A DNA stretch of 6,871 bases from Candidatus Woesearchaeota archaeon (GCA_016185955.1 JACPMQ010000058.1:1-6871); one strand, 5' to 3'; counted from the stretch's first letter, positions 1 to 6,695 are shown. The notes: generated by a model not told the origin, from the letters alone. Numbers and translations: made by a program.

Positions 1-234
1 ACCATAAACCTAAAAGCAAATGAGGTGGAAATAAGAAGAGAGAAGCCAGTAAAAATCAATCTTGATGCATCAGACGCAGATGAGGATACTCCTATTTTTC
101 ATTCTACCTCTTCGGGCGTATCCAATTTCGGATGCCCAACTAATGAATTTTCTTTCGAAATAGAAGTCGAAGATGGTGATGGTAGCAATCCTAAAGACTA
201 TCAAATAATAACAGTAAGTATGGAAGAATGCTAA
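1..234 (+). CDS. C-terminal fragment of an extracellular Ig/cadherin-like beta-sandwich protein (5' end outside window)
   Basis: The frame is open to the left edge (first codons read T-I-N-L-K-A-N-E) and ends at TAA 232-234, so this is the last 77 residues of a longer protein; the GTG at 25 is an internal valine codon rather than a convincing start. The visible part resembles the last strands of an Ig-, PKD- or dystroglycan-cadherin-type domain: a 'INLDASDADEDTP' stretch, like the DASDPDGD turns of such domains, then alternating hydrophobic strands around 'FSFEIEVEDGDGS' and a final 'YQIITVSMEEC'. There is no C-terminal membrane helix, so any anchor would be upstream. The stop touches the ATG of the large surface protein at 235, suggesting co-transcription and a related surface role. 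The fold is inferred from strand pattern only; the specific function is unknown. Confidence 0.7.
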   Translation, partial: TINLKANEVEIRREKPVKINLDASDADEDTPIFHSTSSGVSNFGCPTNEFSFEIEVEDGDGSNPKDYQIITVSMEEC

Positions 235-297
235 ATGAAATACACTGAGTTAATCTATGTTGCCCTATTTTTGTTAGTTTTGCCGTTAATAGCTGCT
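235..297 (+). other. Signal peptide of the giant surface protein
   Basis: Residues 1-21 are MKYTE followed by a leucine/valine/alanine-rich core and end in L-I-A-A before D-T-T, a plausible type I signal peptidase site (A-A/D). It has no pilin-type K/R-G motif and no lipobox, so Sec export with conventional cleavage is inferred. Together with the C-terminal helix it gives an N-outside topology. Confidence 0.8.
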
Positions 298-3200
298 GAT
301 ACAACTATACTTGGATGTTGTACCAATCCAGGTGCAGGAAGCTTGATATGCAATGTAGCCAATAGAGATGTAAATTGTTGCCCTACAGATGTAGCAAGCC
401 ATACAGCTTATTATGATGTTTCTAAAGGAGGACCAAGAACTTATGATGCCTGTATAGCTAACTTTTTTACAGCTAATATCGCTTGCGAAGGTAACCCAAA
501 ATGCGCAAAAGGATGCTGCTGCACTGAAGCCAATAATGTTAAGTCAGGAAGATTGATAACGCAAGCGGAATGCCAAGTGCCTTTAACAACCCTAACTGGC
601 TCAGATTGTAACGCTGTATGCGAAGTGTCCCAATGCAATGATAATATAGATAATGATGGAAATGGTTGTATAGATTATCCTTTGGATAGAGGCTGTGACG
701 CTTCATCAGACACACAAGAGAGTGGTGGCAGTTGCGTTGCAGCCACAGGCACAATTTGTGGTAATCCAAACTACAACCCAAAAATTTCTAGTTTTAGTGC
801 ATCCCAGCCTAAAGGGCAGAAAAAAATTCAGCTTCAATGGCAAACTGAATGTGGAAGCAATGTAATATCAAGAGAAATTTACAGATGCACAGGGAGAGAC
901 TGCGCAACTTTCATTAAGATAGGAATTTCAAACCAAGACAGCTTTATTGATGAAGATGCTTCGTTAGAATTTGGCGCATGGTATAACTATAAAATTGAAA
1001 TAGGCTTTAATCTGCAAACAGCAAAAGCAACTTCAACAGCAGCAGCTTCATTAGGCTCTTTAGAATGCTGGAACAGGCAAGATAATACTAATTTCTGCAT
1101 ACAGCCATTATATTATGAGCAATATAAAAATTACCTTATATGGAAAAATAATTTAGCATCAGCAGATTTTAATTCATGGGCAGCAAGGATTTTTTCCAGT
1201 AATTTTAACAAGGCATTTTATTGTGATAATGCAAATGTATTGTCACAAGCGGTTAAGAGCTGTTCAGATAATGAAGTGTGTGTGATTTCTCCCAATAGCC
1301 CATTGTGCGTTAAAAAGGAATCATGCAGCCAAAATGAAGCAAACCCATTCGGGCTTTATTCCAGCCAAATCTTGTGCGAGAGCAAATATTGCTTTTATGA
1401 TAAATCTGTTTCAATTATAAATTCCTGCTTTGCATGCGATACAAAAATGTCATGTTATGACTACAAGTCAAAAGGAGCTTGTGAGAAAGATAACTGCAAA
1501 ATTGCGGTTGGTAAATGTGAGTGGAAATCATTATCAGACGAGCTTGGCACAGGAGCTTGCATAGACACAAAAAAAGATAATTGTGTATGGTGCCTTTCAT
1601 CAGGAACCGCAGGAATTGAAAGCTTAAAAGCGTGGAATGCTGTTTTTGAGCAATGCACTAGCGAAAAGGCAGCAGCGCTTTCAACCAATGAATTTAAGTG
1701 CTATTATAGCCAAAACAGCCAAAAGCCTTCAGAAGAAAAAGTTACTGATTGCAAGGAAATAAGGTGTACTGACTATAAGCCAGAAGAATGTGTCCCTAAT
1801 GACTTATGCGGGGTAAATAAATGCAAAAATATCAATGGGCAATGCGAAAAGGATGCAGACAACAACAACATTGCAGACTGCGAGCCAAATGCCAATAAGG
1901 ATAGATGCGAGCAGGATGTTTTTGCTCCGGAAACAACAATTACTCCTTTAATGGAGCGCGGAATTCGTTGGCTTTCAATAACAGTAACGGACAAGACAAA
2001 TTCCAAAGACAGTTATCTAATAAAAGCAACAGCAGATAACAATCTTCCAGAAGGGTATAGGACTTATCTTTGTAAAGAGCCATGCAGCCAAAATCTCCCT
2101 TATGAAAAAAGCACAACTTCAGGAAATTTGCGAATAATCGGGCTTAATTTATATGATGGTGTTACCGCAGCACCACTATTTAGCCTTGCAGAAGGCGCAA
2201 ATACATTAAAATATTACTCCCAGGATCCAGCAAAAAATATAGAATCAGCAAAAAGCATTGCTTTTTTTTCTTATCCCGGTTCCAGCGGAGCAGAAGTTCT
2301 TAGATTGGAACTAAGCAATGGAAACAAAGTTGGTGATAATTATTACACACGAGACACAAAACCAACAATCACCGTCACTTTTTCTGAAGATGCTGTAATA
2401 ACTTCTGCAAGCTTTTCAGTAAAAGGCGCTGCTTCAGCATTTACACCATCATTTGATGCTGGAGCCAAAAAAACCTTTGTTTTCACGCTTCCAAGAGAAT
2501 TTGAAAATGGCGAATACACTTTTAGCTTAAATGCAAAAAACACTAAAGAAAGGCTTATGGGCAATCCATTTTCAGCAAATATTATTATAGACAACAAAAA
2601 TCCAGAAATAGAGTCAATAGAGCCTGCAAATAACGCACTTGTTGCAGTTGCAGACGTGCCTTTTGTTATAAAATTCAAAGAAGTAGTTGCAAAAGAAAGA
2701 ATAGACAGCATAAAAATAAATAATGAGGAAAAAAAGGAAATTTTTACAACAGCAGATAACCGGATTTATAGAGCCGCAATAAGCTTAAATGATGGAAGCA
2801 AAGAAATAGTGATTGATGCAAGGGATTTAGCCGGCAACCATTTAAACTATAAATCCAATTTTGTTGTCAATTCCAAGGGATTGGAAATAAAGCTTAAAGA
2901 GCCTTTATTTGGAGTATCTCCAACTTACGCTTTTAAAATAGCTGTTGAGACTGATAATGATGCATCCTGTAAATATAGCATGATTTCTGGAATAAATTTT
3001 GATTTAATGGCAGATTTTCCAACAACAGGAAGAACAAGGCATGAAATAGCTGATTTTAACAAGGACTTTAGCAAAATTCCTGACGGAAATAAAAATATAA
3101 ATAAGTTTTATGTTACATGCAAAGACCCCTTAAAAGACACAAAAACAGAGGTTTTTGACTTAAGTGTTGATTCTGAAAAACCAACTTTTGTATCAGCTTA

Positions 3201-4971
3201 TGTCAATCCAAATCCAATAGCAGATATTCCACGCACTGCAAACTTAAAATTGGAAACAAATAAGGATACAATATGCAAGTACAGCCCAACAATAAATAAT
3301 TTTGACGCAATGGAGCATAAATTCCCAAGATTTGATGAAAATGTTTATGCAAAAATACACGAGCAGGAAATAACTGTAGCTTCCGATGCGCAATATAAAT
3401 ATTATGCAGCGTGCAAATCAAAAAATGGATTAGTATCAGATGCAAAAGAAATAGCATTTAGCTCAAATACAGCCTTGCCAATAGAGATAGCAAGCAAAAC
3501 CAGCCAATTCCATAAAATAAGGAATGTTTTGCTTGTAGTTGAAACCAATAAAAAATCGCAGTGCAAATACAGCCAAAGTGATGCAACTGCAATGCAAGGT
3601 GAAGTCTTTACGTCAGAGCCATCAAATGTGCATAGAAAATCTTTGGAGCTTGCTCCAGGCAAATATGCTTACTATGTTAGCTGCGTTGATGCGCAGAAAT
3701 GGTCAGCTCCTATAAAAATTGAGTTTGTAGTTGATATTACCGCTCCTATAATGAAGTTTGTGAATGATGACAGCGATTTATTAAGCTCGCCAGAGCTTAC
3801 ATGCGACACAGCAAGGTTGAGGGTAAAATGGCTTGCAGAAGATGAAGAATCCGGAATAAGCTATTATACCTATTCTATCACAAATGAAAGAGGCGCAGTA
3901 ATTGTTGATTGGAAAAATGAAACAAGGTTTTCAAATCCAACAGAGAGAGACGAATGGCTATGGATTAGAAATTTGAAATTAGATCCAGATAAATATTTTT
4001 TTAATGTTAAAGCCACTAATAATGTTGGATTAGTAAGTGATGTAACCAAGAGCAATGGCGTAATAGTAACAACAGACACCTCAAGATGCGAGCGGCCTTC
4101 AAGATGCGAAGAGCGCGGAAATTGTGAAATAAATTCACAATGCAAAGACAATTCCCAGTGCAGAAGCCGTTATTGCTCCGCGCAAAATAAATGTACAGAG
4201 GCTTCATGCAGCGATAAAGTGAAAAATCAGGAGGAAACAGATGTTGATTGTGGAGGAGCGTGCAGTAAATGCGCTAATGGCAAAAAATGCAGAACAAAAT
4301 TAGACTGTTTATTTAATTTATGCGATAATGGAGTTTGCAAGAATACAGATACCTGTAATGATGAGATATTAAGCGGAACAGAGACAGGAATAGATTGCGG
4401 AGGCTCATGCCCTGTTAGATGCAAGGCAGGAGTTAACTGCAACAGGAATGACGACTGCGAAAAAGGGCTTGTATGCACAGCAAAAAAATGCTCAGAGCCA
4501 AAAATTGGCAGCGGGAAAATACCCCTCGAAGAGAAAATTGAAGATAATGTTGGAGATGGCAAGCAAGAAAAAATTTCAGGTACGCAAGAAGAAGATAAGC
4601 CTAAAAGCAAAATAGCAATTATATCTATAATTATCTTTTCGGTTGTTATGCTTGGAATAGGCGCATATGCCGGCTATTACTACTTTTTTAAGCCGAAGGA
4701 GGAATATGCATTAGAAACTACAAATAAATTTACTCCGATAAGTGTGCCTAAACAAATTATAAAAAGCCAGTATGAGAGAGCCAAAGAAGAAGAAATGCTT
4801 AAAAAAAGGAGGGAAGAAAAGGAAAAAAAGAGGGAAAGGATTTTTGAATCCTTTGGGAAAAGAAAAGTGGATGAATTAGAAAAAACAGGCATTAAAAAGG
4901 ATGTTACCGCAAAAACAAAACAGCCGGAAGATGTTTTTTCCAAATTAAGGCAGATATCGAAGAAAAAATAA
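235..4971 (+). CDS. Giant cysteine-rich, multi-domain cell-surface protein with C-terminal transmembrane anchor and coiled-coil cytoplasmic tail
   Basis: 1578 residues, probably a surface adhesin or envelope protein; exact function unknown. A signal peptide (about residues 1-21, hydrophobic core VALFLLVLPLIAA) precedes a cysteine-rich module (28-130, with GCC and GCCC motifs). Next come a 'CNDNIDNDGNGCIDYP' motif (134-149) of the acidic DNxDNDGDG type, an FN3-like domain (about 183-270), a second cysteine-rich region (275-560), Ig-like domains (about 563-682, 684-788, 789-882), and three CKYS repeats (883-1167). A further FN3/Ig-like domain (about 1168-1282) leads to a cysteine-rich stalk (1285-1419) with two DCGG motifs and an acidic/charged linker. 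A transmembrane helix (about 1460-1485) is followed by a K/E-rich tail of about 93 residues, probably coiled coil at 1513-1551. The even, disulfide-compatible cysteine pattern fits an extracellular location. The ATG at 235 immediately follows the upstream TAA; a weak GGAAG lies at 222-226. It is intact with no frameshift. Domain names rest on motif recognition, not a profile search. Confidence 0.93.
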   Translation: MKYTELIYVALFLLVLPLIAADTTILGCCTNPGAGSLICNVANRDVNCCPTDVASHTAYYDVSKGGPRTYDACIANFFTANIACEGNPKCAKGCCCTEANNVKSGRLITQAECQVPLTTLTGSDCNAVCEVSQCNDNIDNDGNGCIDYPLDRGCDASSDTQESGGSCVAATGTICGNPNYNPKISSFSASQPKGQKKIQLQWQTECGSNVISREIYRCTGRDCATFIKIGISNQDSFIDEDASLEFGAWYNYKIEIGFNLQTAKATSTAAASLGSLECWNRQDNTNFCIQPLYYEQYKNYLIWKNNLASADFNSWAARIFSSNFNKAFYCDNANVLSQAVKSCSDNEVCVISPNSPLCVKKESCSQNEANPFGLYSSQILCESKYCFYDKSVSIINSCFACDTKMSCYDYKSKGACEKDNCKIAVGKCEWKSLSDELGTGACIDTKKDNCVWCLSSGTAGIESLKAWNAVFEQCTSEKAAALSTNEFKCYYSQNSQKPSEEKVTDCKEIRCTDYKPEECVPNDLCGVNKCKNINGQCEKDADNNNIADCEPNANKDRCEQDVFAPETTITPLMERGIRWLSITVTDKTNSKDSYLIKATADNNLPEGYRTYLCKEPCSQNLPYEKSTTSGNLRIIGLNLYDGVTAAPLFSLAEGANTLKYYSQDPAKNIESAKSIAFFSYPGSSGAEVLRLELSNGNKVGDNYYTRDTKPTITVTFSEDAVITSASFSVKGAASAFTPSFDAGAKKTFVFTLPREFENGEYTFSLNAKNTKERLMGNPFSANIIIDNKNPEIESIEPANNALVAVADVPFVIKFKEVVAKERIDSIKINNEEKKEIFTTADNRIYRAAISLNDGSKEIVIDARDLAGNHLNYKSNFVVNSKGLEIKLKEPLFGVSPTYAFKIAVETDNDASCKYSMISGINFDLMADFPTTGRTRHEIADFNKDFSKIPDGNKNINKFYVTCKDPLKDTKTEVFDLSVDSEKPTFVSAYVNPNPIADIPRTANLKLETNKDTICKYSPTINNFDAMEHKFPRFDENVYAKIHEQEITVASDAQYKYYAACKSKNGLVSDAKEIAFSSNTALPIEIASKTSQFHKIRNVLLVVETNKKSQCKYSQSDATAMQGEVFTSEPSNVHRKSLELAPGKYAYYVSCVDAQKWSAPIKIEFVVDITAPIMKFVNDDSDLLSSPELTCDTARLRVKWLAEDEESGISYYTYSITNERGAVIVDWKNETRFSNPTERDEWLWIRNLKLDPDKYFFNVKATNNVGLVSDVTKSNGVIVTTDTSRCERPSRCEERGNCEINSQCKDNSQCRSRYCSAQNKCTEASCSDKVKNQEETDVDCGGACSKCANGKKCRTKLDCLFNLCDNGVCKNTDTCNDEILSGTETGIDCGGSCPVRCKAGVNCNRNDDCEKGLVCTAKKCSEPKIGSGKIPLEEKIEDNVGDGKQEKISGTQEEDKPKSKIAIISIIIFSVVMLGIGAYAGYYYFFKPKEEYALETTNKFTPISVPKQIIKSQYERAKEEEMLKKRREEKEKKRERIFESFGKRKVDELEKTGIKKDVTAKTKQPEDVFSKLRQISKKK
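2881..3735 (+). repeat. Three tandem 'CKYS' protein repeats inside the giant surface protein
   Basis: Residues 883-1167 hold three diverged copies of one module of about 90-105 residues. Each has a strand ending ETDND, ETNKD or ETNKK, then CKYS (cysteines 912, 1014, 1110), a variable loop, and a closing aromatic strand with a second cysteine: FYVTC (962), YYAAC (1060), YYVSC (1150). The cysteine pair spacing shrinks from 50 to 46 to 40 residues, and the period between copies is 102 then 96 residues. Each copy probably forms a beta-sandwich closed by one disulfide. The conservation is at protein level; the DNA has diverged, so this is old duplication rather than a recent expansion. Confidence 0.8.
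4087..4491 (+). repeat. Cysteine-rich stalk with two DCGG modules in the giant surface protein
   Basis: Residues 1285-1419 alternate two short cysteine modules. One has the form C-(S/N)-D-x5-E-T-x-(V/I)-D-C-G-G-x-C at 1325-1343 (SDKVKNQEETDVDCGG) and again at 1374-1392 (NDEILSGTETGIDCGG). The other is a small C-x-x-(N/K)-x-(D/Q)-C...C...C module seen around 1295-1320, 1350-1370 and 1402-1419. The DCGG form is familiar from secreted proteins of archaea and bacteria. Its position just outside the membrane helix suggests a rigid, disulfide-stapled stalk. Confidence 0.7.
4612..4689 (+). other. C-terminal transmembrane helix of the giant surface protein
   Basis: Residues about 1460-1485 are uninterruptedly hydrophobic (IAIISIIIFSVVMLGIG then AYAGYYYFF), preceded by K-P-K-S-K and followed by K-P-K-E-E. 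With the N-terminal signal peptide this puts about 1440 residues outside the cell and about 93 inside. Confidence 0.85.
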
Positions 4972-4980
4972 TTATCAATA

Positions 4981-4990
4981 AAATTAAATA
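4981..4990 (+). promoter_or_regulatory. Candidate archaeal TATA box upstream of the first pilin-like gene
   Basis: The 42-base gap 4972-5013 contains aaattaaata, centred about 26-28 bases before the ATG at 5014. That is the spacing expected if transcription starts at or next to the start codon (leaderless mRNA), and there is no Shine-Dalgarno motif before this ATG. The whole gap is very AT-rich, so a match is easy to find by chance. Confidence 0.3.
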
Positions 4991-5013
4991 CTTAACTTAG
5001 ATAGTTTTATTCT

Positions 5014-6054
5014 ATGAAATCCAAAAGAGGCGCTGTTGAAATACAATTTAACTGGATTTTTGCACTTATTGCCGGGGCATTAATAATTGCGCTTCTCGCA
5101 GGAATAATAATCAAGCAAAAAAATATATCAGAATCTTCTGTGGATGTCAGTGTATTAAACCAGCTTGACGCAATTTTATCAGATTTGGAGTCAACTCCCA
5201 ATATTTTTAATAAGATAAGACTGCCGGAAACAAAAATCGAATTTGGATGCAATAATTACTTTGTTGGCAAAAGCTCAAAGCAGATAAATGCAATGAGTGT
5301 TTTTGCTTTCTCCATTCTAAATGAAAATGTAATTGCAATGACATACGAATGGAATATGCCTTACAAAGTGGCAAATTTTGTTTACTTAACAAATCCAGAT
5401 GCAAGATATATTTTTGTTGGAAATTCACCATTAAAAGATAATTTAGCCAATATAATTTCACAGCATAAAAATACAGAAAATGCGGGAAAAAACATTGCAG
5501 TTAACTTAGACGTTTATGATTCAATAAACAAAGTCGTAAACAAAAATGACGATTTAGTTAGAATTATCTTTTTTGATAGCATAGACAATGAAATTTTTGG
5601 ATTACCCTCAGCCTTTAAAAATATGAAGAAAGGCAGCGTTACCGCATTAAGAATAAACGGAAACGAAAATTACGGACAATTGGAATTCTATGAAAATGAT
5701 AAAGGCAGTTTTGATAAAACAGGCGCATCTTATTATCTTGGCGAAGCCACATTGCTCGGAGCAATTTTTACTGATAAGTTTGAAGTATATAATTGTGCAA
5801 TGAAAAATGCAGTCAATAAATGGAAGATAATAATCGAGATATACAACAAAAAGATTGATTTTTTGCATGGATCCGCTCAAAAAAATGGGCCAGAATCATG
5901 CAATTTCTATGGTGAGGATAATAAGCTGGATCCTAGTGTTAGTAATTTAGCGTCAACATCAGATCCAAATCTAAAATTAATAATGGAAAAAATTAAAAGC
6001 CTTGAGAAACGAAACAAAGAGGCAATGTTATCATCATGCCCTTTAATATACTAA
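5014..6054 (+). CDS. Pilin-like single-pass membrane protein with large extracellular domain (function unknown)
   Basis: 346 residues. It begins M-K-S-K-R-G-A-V-E-I-Q-F and runs straight into a hydrophobic helix (about residues 12-33, WIFALIAGALIIALLAGIII), followed by K-Q-K. A short basic leader with K-R-G and a glutamate just before the helix resembles archaeal class III (type IV prepilin-like) signal sequences, though the Glu is not at the classical +5 position. The rest (about 310 residues) looks soluble and presumably extracellular. It has four cysteines (79, 261, 296, 342), an even number suited to disulfides, and a central alternating-strand core around 'LVRIIFFDS'. I recognise the general type from DPANN genomes but not a named family. 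The start is well defined: in-frame ATG, leaderless-type context. It lies 42 bases after the giant surface gene and heads a run of three similar small membrane proteins. Its stop is followed two bases later by a perfect hairpin. Confidence 0.88.
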   Translation: MKSKRGAVEIQFNWIFALIAGALIIALLAGIIIKQKNISESSVDVSVLNQLDAILSDLESTPNIFNKIRLPETKIEFGCNNYFVGKSSKQINAMSVFAFSILNENVIAMTYEWNMPYKVANFVYLTNPDARYIFVGNSPLKDNLANIISQHKNTENAGKNIAVNLDVYDSINKVVNKNDDLVRIIFFDSIDNEIFGLPSAFKNMKKGSVTALRINGNENYGQLEFYENDKGSFDKTGASYYLGEATLLGAIFTDKFEVYNCAMKNAVNKWKIIIEIYNKKIDFLHGSAQKNGPESCNFYGEDNKLDPSVSNLASTSDPNLKLIMEKIKSLEKRNKEAMLSSCPLIY

Positions 6055-6057
6055 AAA
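6051..6057 (+). repeat. Left copy of 7-base direct repeat (ctaaaaa)
   Basis: The sequence ctaaaaa here recurs at 6210-6216. Counting the three preceding bases, the two copies match at 9 of 10 positions (at-a/g-ctaaaaa). The copies sit just outside the two hairpins and may be a target-site duplication; the AT-rich sequence makes chance possible. Confidence 0.4.
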
Positions 6058-6095
6058 CAAATTTTCCACTGCACTATGAGCAGTGGAAAATTTGT
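6057..6095. repeat. Perfect inverted repeat, 16-bp stem, 7-base loop
   Basis: Arms 6057-6072 (acaaattttccactgc) and 6080-6095 (gcagtggaaaatttgt) are exact reverse complements around the loop actatga. The stem starts two bases after the TAA of the first pilin-like gene. No run of T follows, so it does not look like a bacterial-type intrinsic terminator, and archaeal termination relies mainly on T-rich tracts. It could be a transcript 3' end stabiliser, or the left-end palindrome of a small mobile element. Confidence 0.85.
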
Positions 6096-6209
6096 AATGA
6101 CAACACAAAAGTTAAGCCGAAGAAAGGCAAAACTATGCCAAAATACAAAACCAATAAACCGCGCATTTGTAAAAATTACGCTGTTCGCAAACAGCGTAAT
6201 TTTTACATG
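6058..6209. mobile_element. Candidate palindrome-ended miniature element inserted in frame (MITE/PATE-like)
   Basis: A segment of about 152 bases bounded by ctaaaaa direct repeats (6051-6057, 6210-6216), with a near-perfect hairpin at each end and no coding content of its own. The two hairpins are different sequences, and the termini are not inverted copies of each other. This is unlike a classic MITE with terminal inverted repeats; it is closer to non-autonomous derivatives of IS200/IS605 elements, which carry an independent subterminal hairpin at each end. Those usually make no target duplication, so the 7-base repeat fits that model poorly. Deleting 6051-6209 (159 bases, 53 codons) restores an uninterrupted reading frame that starts at 6036 (M-P-F-N-I-L-K-N-K-S-Q) and overlaps the upstream gene. 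Inference from a single copy; no transposase is in the window. Confidence 0.4.
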
Positions 6210-6210
6210 C
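6163..6210. repeat. Perfect inverted repeat, 18-bp stem, 4-base loop, ending on a start codon
   Basis: Arms 6168-6185 and 6190-6207 (core gtaaaaattacgctgtt) pair perfectly around the loop cgca. With a two-base bulge at 6167-6168 the stem can instead extend to gcat 6163-6166 pairing with atgc 6207-6210. The right foot of the stem therefore includes the ATG at 6207-6209 of the second pilin-like gene. Either the right-end palindrome of an inserted element or an mRNA structure able to hide that start codon. Confidence 0.85.
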
Positions 6211-6695
6211 TAAAAAATAAATCCCAGATACATACGATGGAAACTATAGTAATCTTAGCAATATTCTTTGGATTGCTTATGCTCGGCTTTGTATTCTATT
6301 CCAGAATTTTTAAAAGCAGCGTGGATATTGAAGAAGAAAAAAGCTCGCAGCTAATTGCTGTCAAAATAGCCCAAAGAGCAATTTCCATGCCGGAACTGCA
6401 ATGCACCGAAGATAATGTTATAAAAAGCAATAATTGTGTGGATTACTTAAAGCTTAAATCTGCAAAAAATATACTCAATGAAAATAAGGCATACTATTAT
6501 GACAAATTTGGGTTTAGCACAATCACAATTAAAAAAATTTATCCAAAAACTGAAGAATGGCAAATCTATAACAGGATATTAGAATCCAAAGATTATACTA
6601 GGAAATATTCAGAATTTGTGCCAATAATAATTTTAAATCCTATAGAAAATAAAAATTATTTTGGCATTATACATGTTACAGTTTTTTTAAAGTAG
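6207..6695 (+). CDS. Second pilin-like small membrane protein (function unknown)
   Basis: 162 residues from ATG 6207 to TAG 6693-6695. It starts M-L-K-N-K-S-Q-I-H-T-M-E and continues into a hydrophobic helix (about residues 13-32, TIVILAIFFGLLMLGFVFYS), then R-I-F-K. The basic leader, glutamine and glutamate before the helix match the pilin-like style of its neighbours. The presumed extracellular part of about 125 residues has a cysteine pair C66-x10-C77 (PELQC...NNC-V-D) and ends in beta-rich sequence. The frame is open further upstream to an ATG at 6036, which overlaps the previous gene by 19 bases and would add 57 residues. I prefer 6207 because the extra stretch is encoded by the two hairpins and the sequence between them, and because a 10-residue leader suits the family. 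Neither start has a Shine-Dalgarno sequence. The ATG at 6237 would cut into the leader and is less likely. No named family is recognised. Confidence 0.78.
   Translation: MLKNKSQIHTMETIVILAIFFGLLMLGFVFYSRIFKSSVDIEEEKSSQLIAVKIAQRAISMPELQCTEDNVIKSNNCVDYLKLKSAKNILNENKAYYYDKFGFSTITIKKIYPKTEEWQIYNRILESKDYTRKYSEFVPIIILNPIENKNYFGIIHVTVFLK
6210..6216 (+). repeat. Right copy of 7-base direct repeat (ctaaaaa)
   Basis: Second copy of the repeat at 6051-6057, immediately inside the 5' end of the second pilin-like gene. In both copies the cta-aaa codons fall in the same reading frame, so a recombination between them would keep the downstream gene in frame. Confidence 0.4.

Noticed and set aside
4227..4610. 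Long reverse-strand open frame (127 codons) within the giant surface gene, and a similar one at 2343-2711
   Set aside because: Both lie wholly inside a clearly coding forward gene; their products are serine/leucine-rich with no domain, which is typical of antisense shadows of lysine/glutamate- and cysteine-rich coding sequence.
4977..5011. 7-bp AT-only inverted repeat (aataaaa / ttttatt) in the gap before the first pilin-like gene
   Set aside because: Short, made only of A and T, with a loop of about 21 bases; expected by chance in this composition.
6111..6117. gttaagc between the hairpins, matching the integron attC core pattern GTTRRRY
   Set aside because: No matching RYYYAAC partner is placed to form an attC fold, the hairpins are perfect rather than attC-like with extrahelical bases, and no integrase or cassette array is seen.
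6126..6139. Small stem ggca-aaacta-tgcc between the two large hairpins
   Set aside because: Only four base pairs; too weak to support as a structure.
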